64,000 nt of DNA from positions 13,039,706 to 13,103,705 of the forward strand of contig NC_059396.1 of NCBI RefSeq assembly GCF_905220565.1. Reading direction: 5' to 3'. Of this stretch, positions 45,207 through 56,282 are shown in pieces (position 1 is the stretch's first letter; every line of letters begins with the position of its first letter). The notes beneath the pieces were generated by a model. It did no database searches and was not told the origin of the DNA. It saw only the letters and a program-made list of their open reading frames with translations. This stretch comes from Melitaea cinxia (Eukaryota > Arthropoda > Insecta > Lepidoptera > Nymphalidae). The position numbers and the translations under genes are program-made.

Positions 45207-45683
45207 GTCCAAGCGTGATACCTGGCGGAGCAGCCGTATGGCACACGCGTAACGGCTGCCTTGCGCCCGATCCTTCAGCGGTGGATACGCCGTAAGCGCA
45301 AGCCCCTCACCTTCCGTTTGACGCAAATTCTCACCGGGCACGGCTGCTTTGGTGAATACTTGTGTCGGACGGCCGAAAGGGAGCCGACGACTGGATGTCA
45401 CGATTGTGGCGCGGCGGTGGACTCTGCCCAGCACACCCTCGAGGTGTGCCCGAGATGGGCGGCGCTGCTTCGCGATTTGACGACAGTCCTCAGAGGGGAC
45501 TTGTCACTGCCGAGCGTCATCACTGCGATGCTCGGCGACGACGAATCCTGGAAGGCGATGGTCTCCTTCTGCGAGACAGTAATGTCCCAGAAGGAGAATG
45601 ACGAGCGGATGAGAGATGAGGCCGCCGACGAGGCCTCCGTCCGCAGGCGACGAACGGGGGTGCGTACAGGAGGCGCTACTTAA
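45207..45683 (+). pseudogene. R1-like LINE ORF2 C-terminus with CCHC module
   Basis: The C-terminal end of an R1-clade LINE polyprotein. From 45261 the frame reads LRPILQRWIRRKRKPLTF, then a Cys/His module C-H-D-C ... H-T-L-E-V-C (C-x2-C-x8-H-x4-C), then LSLPSVITAMLGDDESWKAM and a basic end RRRRTG, stop at 45681-45683. This module lies after the reverse transcriptase in R1 elements and is thought to bind nucleic acid. A stop occurs upstream (near 45213), and the RT and endonuclease domains are absent: a 5'-truncated copy. GC-rich (codon bias towards G/C) in contrast to its AT-rich surroundings. Confidence 0.8.
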
Positions 45684-46105
45684 TGCGCCTCCAGTAACGC
45701 CCCTGTGCCCGTGTCGGGCCGGGATGGGAACCCGGTTCTGCTAGACATGGCGTCGTCGGGATTGTTCAGAGGTGAGCCGGACAGTCCCCATGGAGGAGAA
45801 GTCTGGCCTTTTCACCGAGGCCAGCCTATCGCTAGAGGGATCCTGTCGCCTGCAGATCCGGGACCCTCCACTTAATGTGGGTAAAGACTGCAAGGGTTTT
45901 GGTCGGTATTTCACCTCCAAGTGCTGAAGCCGAAATACGGTCTAGGAATGCCTACCCGGGCATCCTAGATATCACCCGTAAATGGGTTCCCTGCGATACC
46001 AAAAAAAAGCGTGATGTTATACGAGTACTTACAGCTTATTATAGCCCTCCTCGATATATGGTCCCTTCAACACTAATAGAATTAATGAATTCAAACAAGA
46101 AATAG
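45684..46105 (+). repeat. 3' UTR of the R1-like LINE
   Basis: GC-rich sequence continuing from the ORF, with GGGAACCCGGTTCTGCTAGA, GAGCCGGACAGTCCCC, GGAGGAGAAGTCTGGCC and GGGACCCTCCACTTAATG, typical of the untranslated end of such LINEs. From about 45880 the match becomes uncertain; the exact end and any poly(A) tail are unclear. The 76-codon ORF here is not considered real. Confidence 0.55.
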
Positions 46106-46109
46106 TTTT

Positions 46110-48720
46110 TTAGATTAAATATAATTAAATATATTATTTGTTAAGCATTCAACCAAAAAAAACTGCTCATTCTTCTCCTTTACATGATTAGTACAGGTAA
46201 CATTTTTATTTGTATTAAAAAAAATAGCATACATGACAAACCTATGTAATTATAAATTCAGTTCTTAAAAAATTGTAATCACAGTCTACTCATCGAGAAA
46301 TGAACGCTTAAACAATTAAATTTTATAATTGTTTAATTATTTGGATGACTACAAAGAAATTGTATTACAAATGGTCAAAAAAATAATTAATAAAAAGAAT
46401 ATTGACTAATTCAGCCTGTAACATCCTACTGCCTCATATGCTTCTTTTTTGTTTTGTTTGGCAATGTTTTGGAAGTTTACTCTTTAAGATATTAGATTTT
46501 AGTTTTATTATTTATTTTTATTTAATTTAATACATTTAATAGAAAACTATAATTTTAAAATATCATTGTAATCGTTCTTAAGGAGTAAGCTCCGATTGTG
46601 GGTCGGAGTTGGTCGGATTCTTGTTTTACTGAAACCAAAAAATTTATTAATTAATAATTTTTTCTATTGAAAATATTTTCTACTTCAATTTAGAATTTAG
46701 TTTCGCGAGGCTGCTGTCTATTGTCAGCAACTCAGCAAATAAAGTTTATTTTTCATAGTATTTACGTTAAAAATGGCTGTTTGTCTGATATAGGTAATCT
46801 ACACATAAAGAGAATTTGATCTTTTTTATTAATGTAATTATTTCATAAACTGAATTGTTATCATTTTTCGGATATTAAAAAATATTTTATTAGTCTTAAA
46901 CCAAAAAATATCGATAAATTAATTGATTAACATTAACTCTATAGCGGACTGGCGTTTTTAAATGTCATTTTTCGTTTAACCAGCTCTCAACTCTTCACTC
47001 GATTAGGGCTGTGTTCATTAAATTACTCGATTGCAGTTCCCAGTTTGTCGAGTGGATTGCACTGACGAACAGAATTTCACAAAACGAATAAAAATTCGCT
47101 CAAGTCTGAGGATATTTGTAAGTTTGATAGGTGAAACTAGAGCTCTTACACATACAAGCAGGAAGTGTTAAATAAAGCTGTTGTATAGTATTCGATAAGA
47201 TTTTTAATTATATATATATTCGATATTTTTCGTGACAGGCAGTTTTTATTGCCTACCTTGGTAGCATAGCTACCCTTTTTTTCGTGAAATATGTTTTTTT
47301 TTTTATATCGTATTTAATATAATCCTTGTCGTGACAATAACAAAAACAAAGTTCTTCGCTTATATAATATATTCCGGTGATTCATTTTTATTCATACAAA
47401 AGAAAATAGCAAAAATAAATAAGCGTTTTTTAGATTTAATTGGTTAGGAAATATTGCTATGATTTTTTTTTTATTTTTTTTTTTTCTTATTCATTTAATG
47501 CTAAATAATAGATTTAAAGCTAATAATTTGATTGCATTCGCTTGAAAAAAAGGATTGAATGAATTTATACATAGAGTTATTCATAGATTTTTTATATGGC
47601 AGCCGTTTTATTCGGTTACAATTCAAAAATGTAGGTACTTCCGGCATTTCCGACATATTCCATATAACGTTGAAAATGCTTTTATTTTGTTACAAATATT
47701 ATATTTTATTTAGAATAGTATTTTTTGTTTTGTTTCGGTTTCTATATATTATTTTTATTATATGACTTTCATATTGAGTTAGGATTCAATAATACATAAA
47801 AGTTAAAATATAAAGCAATTACGCCAACAAAGTTCAAATGTAACAGCAGAAACCCTTTCGTCTGAGAACTAAATATTTGATTTGAATATAAATGAGAATA
47901 ACTAATTCGGTTAAATCGGGTTAAAAAAGCGTTGATGATATTTTTAGTCCGGACTGATGGCAGTTGGCCTGAACCCTTCGTTGACGTAGACCGCCAGCTG
48001 AGCTATTTATTTCCGCCATTGCTAATAACCATTATCTTTACACTTGAATAAGCAGGTTTTGTTCGCTAAATAGGGTATGTTTCATTCATGAAGGTTTATC
48101 GCATTACTGAGCACAAACAGACTAAGAATTAATTATAGGTTGACTATAGTGTTTTTGTTTTATTTTTGTGGTAGATATATTTAAAAAATTAGTTGCATTG
48201 TCTATAATTTAAAAATAAGGCTTTATAGTTTTTTGTGTATTTATGGAGATACATATTTTTAAAAATCATTGGGTTCGATTTTCAACTTTAGTTCGACTTT
48301 AGTTTTTATTTTAATTACGCTCTAGATACTCTTGATCATCTATCGCTATTCCCTATATTTATGGATTTAACCCTAAACACATTTAAAACATCCTCTGTAC
48401 GTCAAAATAAACATGTTCCTATATTTTGTCGTCACGACGAAAATATTGGTCTAACACGATAAGATCGCGTTATACGTATTTGGAAACTGATCACACGTCA
48501 ACCCGCTTTCAATCGATTTATATACCAAACGAAAAAATAGCTAAAGATTGATGGCCTATGGAGTAATGCACTATGTATTACCACGTTATTTACTCGAATG
48601 TCATTAATCTTCAACTTACTTTTTAATATTTTTTACTTATACACAACTAGTCTCTTTTAATTATCGAAATATTTTACGAACATTAATTATATGTTTGATG
48701 ACTAAATTACAATAAGTTGG
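46110..48720. other. AT-rich stretch, no gene seen
   Basis: Includes a scrap of SINE-2/RTE tail at about 46411-46440 (TTCAGCCTGTAACATCCTAC, minus). Remaining ORFs are AT-rich and short. No RNA genes or complete elements seen. Confidence 0.4.
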
Positions 48721-48725
48721 GATAA

Positions 48726-49708
48726 TCTTATATATAAAAATGAATCGTAAAATGTGTTTGTAAGCGTATAACTCAACAACATCTGGACCAATTTTACCAA
48801 TTCTTTTTTTTAAATGTTCGTTGAAGTCAAAGGATAGTTTTTACGGCGAGAAAAATTCGAATAATTTCCGTGAAAACCCTAAAAACAGCCCTTTTCTTTT
48901 TCCCATACAAACGTTTTCTAACTAAAATGTAGAGTCAATTTGAACTTTATTGCTATTCGATAAAGTTCATGTTAAATAATATATATTAGGGCACATTTTA
49001 CGTAAGTTATTAATGATTAAATTGATCTTATTCGTAGACCGCATTTCAATTTAATTTACATACAGTAAAAATTGTATTAACTAGCTATTTCTCATTACTT
49101 ATTATATTGTTGCGGGGAACAACGGAAAATTCCCGTTTTTAAACTATCGACTCCAAATTTGGTACGAATCTCCTATATGTGATGTAGAAATGATCGATGA
49201 GCGGATTTTAGGATAATCATGCCCAATAAGGAAGGACGGGGGTGGGCGTTAACAATGAAAATTTTAAATGTATGTAACTCCGAAACTACTGAATCAATTT
49301 TTATTTTTATTTTTTTAACCATCTGTAATTTGGTATAAATTGGGAGATAGGGTAGTTTTTATCTCAATTTGACCCAATCGGTGGCACTGCTATCAGTTTG
49401 TAACTTCGAAACTACTGAACCATTTTTTATCAAATTTTGTAAGCATCTGTAATATTGTCTGACTTGGAAGATATGGTAGTTTTTATCTCAATTGGACTCG
49501 GTAGGTGGCGCAGCTATCAGTATGTAACTCCGAAACTACTGAACTAATTTTTATCAAATTTTGTAAGCATCTGTAATTTTGTATAACTTGGAAGATATGG
49601 TAGTTTTTATCTCAATTGGACCCGGTAGGTGGCCCTGCTATCGGTATGTAAGCTATCAAATTTGGTAGCTGTTTTCTGGGCAGGACAACGTCAGCCAGGG
49701 CCCGCTAG
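48726..49708 (+). mobile_element. Helitron-like element with internal 124-bp repeats
   Basis: Starts TCTTATATATAAAAATGAAT after A and ends CAGGGCCCGCTAG before T; 983 bp. The 3' half contains three tandem units of about 124 bp. No helicase or Rep coding sequence, so non-autonomous. The 5' part resembles the decayed repeat at 7275. Confidence 0.65.
49274..49647 (+). repeat. Three 124-bp tandem units
   Basis: GTAACTYCGAAACTACTGAA recurs at 49274, 49400 and 49524, with GGTAGTTTTTATCTCAATT and GGTGGC near the end of each unit. Period 124-126 bp. Confidence 0.8.
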
Positions 49709-49711
49709 TTT

Positions 49712-50385
49712 ATTATAAACTTTTTTTATTAAAATAATTAAGCAACTTACTTCACGACACAAAAACAATAAAAAAAATACAATGTATGTTTATTTCAAAG
49801 TATATAGTGAGATAAAATATTTAAAGGAATCTATTAGTCTATCCATTTTATTTATACAGTCGAAATCCTAATTAATTTAAGGAATATATTTTACAAAGAC
49901 ACATTAGGGAAGAACATACTTCCTATCTACTACAGAGAAGAAGGTCTACGTGACTCTTGAATAGGTAATAATTTAGAAAAGATATTAAACTTTTAGTAGC
50001 AATTATATTAAAGTTTAAGGACTGATTCCTATTAATAAATAGTGAATAGACAGACACGAGTGATTATGATGTAAATCTTTTACATGTATTATAATTCATA
50101 TAAACTGTAGTTTTCCTTAGTAACACGATCTATAAATGTAAATATCTCTCGTGAGACTTAACCTAACCACGACGCTGGCTCTACAAAGTTTGGTTAAGTT
50201 TTAAACATAATATTCAAGACGTGATGAAATGAATAGCATCCATTTACCAAATATTATTCCTACCAGTATAATAGAAGAGAATAAATAATATTCTGATACT
50301 GTATATATATATTCATTTTAACGTAATATAAAAAGATACAATACCAATACAAATACAAACCTTCCCGCTTTGATGTAATGGTGAG
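49712..50385. other. AT-rich stretch, no gene seen
   Basis: No feature supported. Confidence 0.4.
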
Positions 50386-50386
50386 T

Positions 50387-51289
50387 CCCGAGTAGAAATT
50401 TTTTCGACTTCCTGAGAAGGACCGGACCAGGCATGCCTGATCAGGATTAGATAAGGCATGTAACGCAGATGATTGGTCTGGACCCGATCAGGAAATCTTA
50501 TCTCATCCTGATCAGGTCCAGATCAGGAAATCTCATCTCATCCTGATCAGCCGGTTCGGTCCGGTCCTTTTAAAAAACACGAATGTATATTCTTGAAAAA
50601 ATTGTTTAACAAAAAAAAAACGATGATATTATAAATGTTACTTAACATAATTATTATGATATTTATTTCCGTTTATTTTTTCCAATGTATTATTTATTTA
50701 TGTTTTTACTTTAGATATTAATTATTTTTATTTTTATTTTTATGTTATTAATTTGTTATTATTTTATTAATTACATTTTATTTCTTAACTTCTAATATTT
50801 AACTACTATTTAACTATTTCCGATTACTTACGACTGCTCCACTGTGTAGAAATGGACTCCTTGCTAGACTGTCCTAATAACTGTATATATACTAAGTGCG
50901 CTTAAAAACTTTAATAGCGCGATTCAGGCTCAGTTCGCGTAATTTCTTTCAGGCTATCCTGATCTGGACCGGACCGGGTCCTGATCCAGTATGCCTTACC
51001 ATACTTGATTATATTTTACATCAGGCTATCCTGATCTGGACCGGACCGGGTCCTGATCCAGTATGCCTTACCATACTTGATTATATTTTACATCAGGCTA
51101 TCCTGATCTGGACCGGACCGGGTCCTGATCCAGAATGTCTTACACTACTTGATTATATTTTACATCAGGCTATCCTTGTCTGGACCAGACCTGGTCCTGA
51201 TAGAGCTTGCCGGATCCGGCATGCCTCATTGTATCCTGATCCGGTCCAGATACATGATCTGGTTGAGCCTGACCTTTTTTCTAGTCGGG
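50387..51289 (+). mobile_element. CCCGA palindrome-rich DNA transposon, copy 2
   Basis: A 903-bp element from CCCGAGTAGAAA to TTTTTTCTAGTCGGG, with a possible 2-bp duplication GT on each side. It is the inverted counterpart of 11969-12867 and nearly identical by eye (a few substitutions per 100 bp). It contains units of 72 bp starting at AGGCTATCC (50951, 51023, 51095, 51167), giving a periodic ORF of 24-codon repeats (QAILIWTGPGPDPVCLTILD) that I regard as incidental. Near the left end are many TCCTGATC and GGTCC/GGACC palindromes. Transposase source unknown. Confidence 0.75.
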
Positions 51290-51552
51290 GTGTGCCATAT
51301 CGGCGGCGCGGCGCTAAAACACCGACGGTCGCCGGTTCGATTCCCGCTCGGAGTGGATATTTGTGATTATACAAATATTTCTCTCCGGTCTGGTTGTTAG
51401 TCCTTGTGGGTCTCCCCACCGTGTCTCGGAGAGCACGTTAAACTGTCGCGTCGGTTCCGGTTGTTATCAATTATCATGTAGACCTCATAGTGATCGTTCC
51501 TCATAGTAGGGAATATATCCGCCAACCCGCGGTGGAGGAGCGTGGTGGATTA
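51290..51552 (+). mobile_element. SINE-2 related, with different 3' tail
   Basis: Has box B GGTTCGATTCCCGC at 51332 and SINE-2 body phrases: TCCCCACCGTG, GAGAGCACGTTAAAC, GGTTCCGGTTGTTATC, ATATATCCGCCAACCCGC and GGAGCGTGGTGGATTA. After GTGGATTA it diverges from SINE-2 and joins RTE LINE sequence (51553). It begins directly at the right end of the CCCGA element. Confidence 0.65.
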
Positions 51553-51740
51553 TAAACCGCATGTATGAAGGGAATAATAACAGTGGGCGAAGCGAAAGAT
51601 GTATGTAAGGATCGTAGCAAGTGGAAAGAAGTGGTCTCTGCCTACCCCTACGGGAAAGAGGCGTGATTATATGTATATATGACCACGTTTCTGAATTTCG
51701 CAATGTGTATGTATCTATGTATGTATGTATTATGCAGTAT
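51553..51740 (+). repeat. RTE-type LINE ORF end and TATG-rich tail
   Basis: One frame reads I-T-V-G-E-A-K-D-V-C-K-D-R-S-K-W-K-E-V-V and continues SAYPYGKEA-stop (TGA near 51665). K-D-R-x-K-W preceding a short C-terminus is typical for RTE LINEs, and the following TATGTATG runs fit an RTE simple-repeat tail. It differs from the EAYVQQW type elsewhere in the window, so a third RTE lineage is implied. Confidence 0.65.
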
Positions 51741-51849
51741 ATGTATGTGTATTTGTACTCGATAATTGATATTGTTCTAGGTGACACTAATTGTCACTTC
51801 TCTGTGTACACTTCCCTACCGCTTTCACTACGATATTTCCCCATATGCC

Positions 51850-51985
51850 CAAAGGTTGTCTGGAAAAGATCGCTCCTCTAGCGATAAGACTGCCTTTGTA
51901 CACTGTTCTTTATTTGTAATATGTTATTGTGATGATTGTTGTTGTGTACAATAAAGAGTATTATTGTTATTATTACTAACACAAA
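51850..51985 (+). repeat. CR1-like LINE 3' end
   Basis: AAAGGTTGTCTGGAAAAGATCG, CGATAAGACTGCCTTTGTAC and GTTGTGTACAATAAAGAGTA, then a (TTA)n tail. Same family as at 44605. Confidence 0.7.
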
Positions 51986-51989
51986 AACT

Positions 51990-53710
51990 TAACTAGAATA
52001 TAAATTAAATGTTCTTTAAAAATATCATAATTATAATATTATAGTTCCTGGGCAGGATTACGATCCTTCTTTTTAGGTATATTTTTAACTTTTCTTTCAT
52101 GTAGTATGTCAAAGAAAGCTGCTTAACTTCTAGTGTAGTAAATAAAGGGACATCTGTTCCAGTTGCCTTCAAACTTCAAACGCAAATGCTGGCCGAGAGT
52201 ACAGGGCTCTAACAATTAGTGCGCCTCGTCTAACAATCCTTCAACGTTGCTAAAACTTCAGAGCTCCTAAACGAGACAGGGCCGCTATTTAAACCTTTGA
52301 CACGTTAATTGATACTTATATAAATTAAAAGTTGATGTTATATTTCTATCGTTAAAATGTCTTAATTGTAAAGAAGTTAACATTTGCGACCTCTTTTTGA
52401 TAGTGTTAAAAAAAGAAGGAAATTCTCAGTTTCTGTTCTTGCCAGAATGATTATCTTTATGCTTTCGTTACTTTTAATAAGGCCGCCAGCTCGCAGTGGA
52501 TCGTACCGAAGATATATATGTAGAAAAGACTTCTCTCCAACAGTGAGTATTATGTTACTTCACTCCTTCTATAGTTAATACGTTACATTTTTAAAAATGA
52601 TATTTCTGTAAAAAGTGTATTCTATACTCATTTCAATTTATTTAAATAAGTTTAATATTTAAAATACTGAAAACTTATGAAGCTATATTATTTGTTACAT
52701 TTCAAAAACTTTGCCACTAGTTTGCCAAAATATTTTCCAATTTAAACAAGAATAGGTATATAAAAATTCAGTGTGATGGTAAAATCAATAAAACAGTAAT
52801 ATACGGAATGCATGTGAACTAATGATAATAATAATAATATTCTGAGTCATACATATTTACCTATAGCAAATACTTTTTTAAGTTTATATAAATCTTCAAA
52901 TAAGCTGAACAGATTTGACAGTAATTTCACTTGCAGATAACTTGTACCTACTCATATTTTGAGGTCATATCCAATTATTTTACTAAATCTCACGCGGACA
53001 AATTATTTATTTATTCATTTATTTCACACCCAAAATTTACACTGTACCTACTTATAAAATACAAAAAATAATTTAGACCCCGCGAGGGTCCGAAATGTTT
53101 AGGTAGAGAGAAAACGCTTTGTTAGGATATATATAATTTTTAACATTGTTTTATATATAGGTATATAGGCGATCTACGTAAGATTGCCGGTGTAGGCTGT
53201 AGGTTAAAATTAATAACTTCTTTACTTTATAATAATATTACCGTCTAGAAGTTAAAATTATTAGTGTACATAACAGTATATCTATATACATCTAATTCAA
53301 AATTCCAAGCTTACAATATCGTAGGCCAACAGTTATAAAGTACCAAATAAGCCGGATGTAACTTCATCAATGCTGGCTCGGTCACAATCTTTGACAAAGA
53401 CGTAAAATTCTAAAATGATGTTCTTAATTAAAGTCAGCGAACAAAGAACACCAGTAAACACTCCGGCTACCTTCGTTGCTTAGCATAAACACAAAGGTTG
53501 AAAATATTTGATCTTCTACTTCTGCCACGTCCATTGTTGTCAGTGCATTTAATCAAGACCTTAAAATGAATAAAATTATTCTATTTTAGGGTTGTCATTT
53601 AAGAAAGAAAAGACAAAATATACTTCCGATTTGTGATCAGAAGTCTTCGAACTTAGAAAAGAAAGTTTAGAATAAATCACTTATAAGTAAGATTGTAATT
53701 TATTTTTCAT
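51990..53710. other. No gene assigned
   Basis: AT-rich. A 64-codon ORF (52384-52578) has a hydrophobic stretch but no recognised family. Near 53000-53100 a TTTATTTATTCATTTATT run followed by TTTACACTGTACC might be an old LINE tail on the minus strand. Confidence 0.35.
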
Positions 53711-53724
53711 TAAATATGGTAATC

Positions 53725-53903
53725 TGTATGATAACAGCGTCTTCGGTGCGACAAAGCCAGCCCTGCGGTCACCAACCCGCCTCGCCTGCCCAGCGTAGTG
53801 ACTATGGGCAAAACACATGAGTTCACGCCATTTTTGGCGTGAACTTGTGGAGACCTATGTCCAGTAGTGGACTGCGAAAGGCTGCTGTGATGATGATGTG
53901 ATG
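53725..53903 (+). mobile_element. SINE-1, 5'-truncated, with 13-bp TSD
   Basis: Insertion of 179 bp bounded by AAATATGGTAATC at 53712-53724 and 53904-53916. It holds the last half of SINE-1, from CAGCGTCTTCGGTGCGACAA to the RTE-like tail (E-T-Y-V-Q-stop in frame) and GTGATGATGATGTGATG. The perfect TSD marks a comparatively recent, incomplete insertion. Confidence 0.9.
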
Positions 53904-54012
53904 AAATATGGTAATCCACGTTTACAGTAAGGTAAAATCTATATAAATGAATAAAATTGGAGTGTCTGTTTGTAATATTAAAATAACCAATTTTTACTAA
54001 ATGTATATGTCC

Positions 54013-54067
<55 letters not shown>
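54013..54067. repeat. (AT)n microsatellite
   Basis: Pure AT dinucleotide run of about 50 bp. Confidence 0.95.
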
Positions 54068-54070
<3 letters not shown>

Positions 54071-54337
54071 GGTACATATAGCAAAACCAAGCTCACGTAT
54101 TGGTGGTGACTGGCGGCAGATCGTTCCAGCACTGGAAGGCCATGTGTTTTATGCGATATACCAAAACAGTACTGTGCACAAGCATTTTGTACTCGCTATA
54201 TCAGCTTTGCTTTCGAACAGAAAGAAGAAGAAGAACGAGAAGGAGACCGAGAAGGTGAGGAATGAGAAGCACTGCCGCACTGCATCATTGCAGCACAGCC
54301 GCACAGCAGCACATGGCGCGTTTGAATATAGAATTTA

Positions 54338-54340
54338 CAT

Positions 54341-54374
<34 letters not shown>
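54338..54374. repeat. (TTTA)n microsatellite
   Basis: Nine or so TTTA units; gives rise to two chance ORFs with IYLF repeats on the plus strand. Confidence 0.95.
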
Positions 54375-54375
<1 letters not shown>

Positions 54376-54809
54376 CAGAAGAAAAAAGATACAATTTATG
54401 TGATAAACAGTGCAGCAAAAACAATGAGCAGTTTAACAGTGCACTGTGTTTCTAAAGTAATAATACTAAAGTACATACGATATTATATACTAACATAAAA
54501 ATATGATGTAAAGCTATACAAATATAGATTATACATGTCAATATAATTGGAAAGAAAAAAAATAACATTAAGTGGTTAAAAAATAGTAATAATCACAATA
54601 AAAATAATAAATGCGGTCATGTCAATCTCTCTCTTTAAGTTGGTCTAAAAAGAATTTTTTAAATATGTTTTTGTAGTTATATATTTTCATGCATATACCT
54701 AATATATTTGACCAATCATATCACGAATCAAAAGATTTAGTGAAAAAATGATTAAATGTATTTATTATATTTACTGAACCACATTAACGCGTGGCTGGGT
54801 CAGCTAGTT

Positions 54810-56280
54810 ATTAATAAAAGTAGGTTCAATGAAAAACCTTACTACACTTCGTACCACTCAAAATAAGTTATTCATCTACTTATTACTTTTTTTATTTAGT
54901 AGAATGTTAATACACATTATTTACTAGAAATATAAACAATACTAAAATATAAAAAATATAAGTATTGTTGAGTTAGTAGTAAGGCTATATTTGGTTCAAG
55001 TTAATATTTTATCAGATGCCAAGCGAGTCTTGAAACCAGCAGAGGAGGCAAGACAGGCTCTTTACAGGCTTACTCTGTTTTAAAATAAACGCTAGTATGT
55101 ATTATTTTATTCTTTTATATTTTTGACCGCTCTACAAAATAGGACATCATACAAAATATTTTAGAAGATACCTAAAATTATACTTTGTGTCTATCTATTT
55201 TGAATTATAAAAATATATTATTTTGTATAAATTTTAACACTTAAATGCACAAAACTTCTTCTGAATAAGTAAACTTTTAATTTTTTAAAGTGTAATTATC
55301 TTTTTTCTTTCACGCGTATATATCATTTTTAATGTGAATATATATATTTGCACAATTAATTACTAATAAGTAAGTACGACATATATCAATGACAATTTTA
55401 AAGTAACTATATTGTCAAAGAAAAATGATATGACGACCAACACATGCATAATAATATATCAACAATAAAGAATACATAAACAGACGGCTGTATCGGTGTA
55501 ACTTGAACACAAATTAATGCATAGCATAGCTTTAAGTTAGCTTGCTTCTTAATTATCAGAAAGATATTATAACACTTTCTGTTCTGATTCTTTAATCAAC
55601 AATATTTTGGATTTTCATATTTAAAAAAAAAAATGCAAATGTTTTAGCTCTGCTTAGAAAGGATCAGAGAAGCCATTTCACGCGTGATCGCACTCAATTA
55701 TTCTCGGATCATCATAGGAAATATTCAGTACAGAAATGGAATAAAAAAAGAGCTTGCCAATATTTTAATATCATTCTTCTATTATAGAACAGGCCTTCTA
55801 CGTACATCCAAATTCCTTTTCTTTTCATTTTCCGCAACGTTAAATAGTTGCTTGTACAAGACTATCTCACTGACATGACTACATATGTATAAAAAAAACC
55901 GTAATCTTACGTTTATGTAAATTCATAAATCATATATTATAATATTTAGATTGTAAGGTTAAAATTGAATCAAGGCGAAACGACGCATCTCCTCGGAAAA
56001 AAATAATCCATTCCGCGCGCAAAATTGCCGGGAATCAAATTTTGGTAAATATCTCGTTATCTCGTCCTCGTCTATAATGTATGTTGATGTAAACCAGTTT
56101 GATATTGAAACATAGTATTATAATTTAAATGTCACTTCTAATATATCTCACATCAACAATTATAACATTAATGAGACGTAAGCGATAATATGTAAGTAGA
56201 TAGATAAAGATATAAGTAGATTGTAGAATGTCACAAGTAAAAAAGTTTTCTACTTGAACCGTGTTAGAGCATTTTTAATA
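54810..56280. other. AT-rich stretch, no gene seen
   Basis: No feature supported. Confidence 0.4.
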
Positions 56281-56282
56281 AC

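Larger units (their letters stand above)
53938..54807 (+). mobile_element. Candidate Helitron, family B 5' end, with filler DNA
   Basis: Begins TCTATATAAATGAATAAAAT after A, like the copy at 43814. The next plausible 3' end is GGCTGGGTCAGCTAG before T at 54807, which resembles family C. If these are its true ends, the 870-bp element has joined two families and contains (AT)n and (TTTA)n microsatellites. Otherwise two truncated elements lie side by side. Confidence 0.4.

Noticed and set aside
51332..51345. tRNA gene suggested by box B GGTTCGATTCCCGC
   Set aside because: The surrounding sequence does not fold as a cloverleaf with acceptor stem and continues into a SINE body shared with 5488-5815.
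54144..54498. Two overlapping ORFs with IYLF repeats
   Set aside because: Produced by the (TTTA)n microsatellite at 54338-54374.
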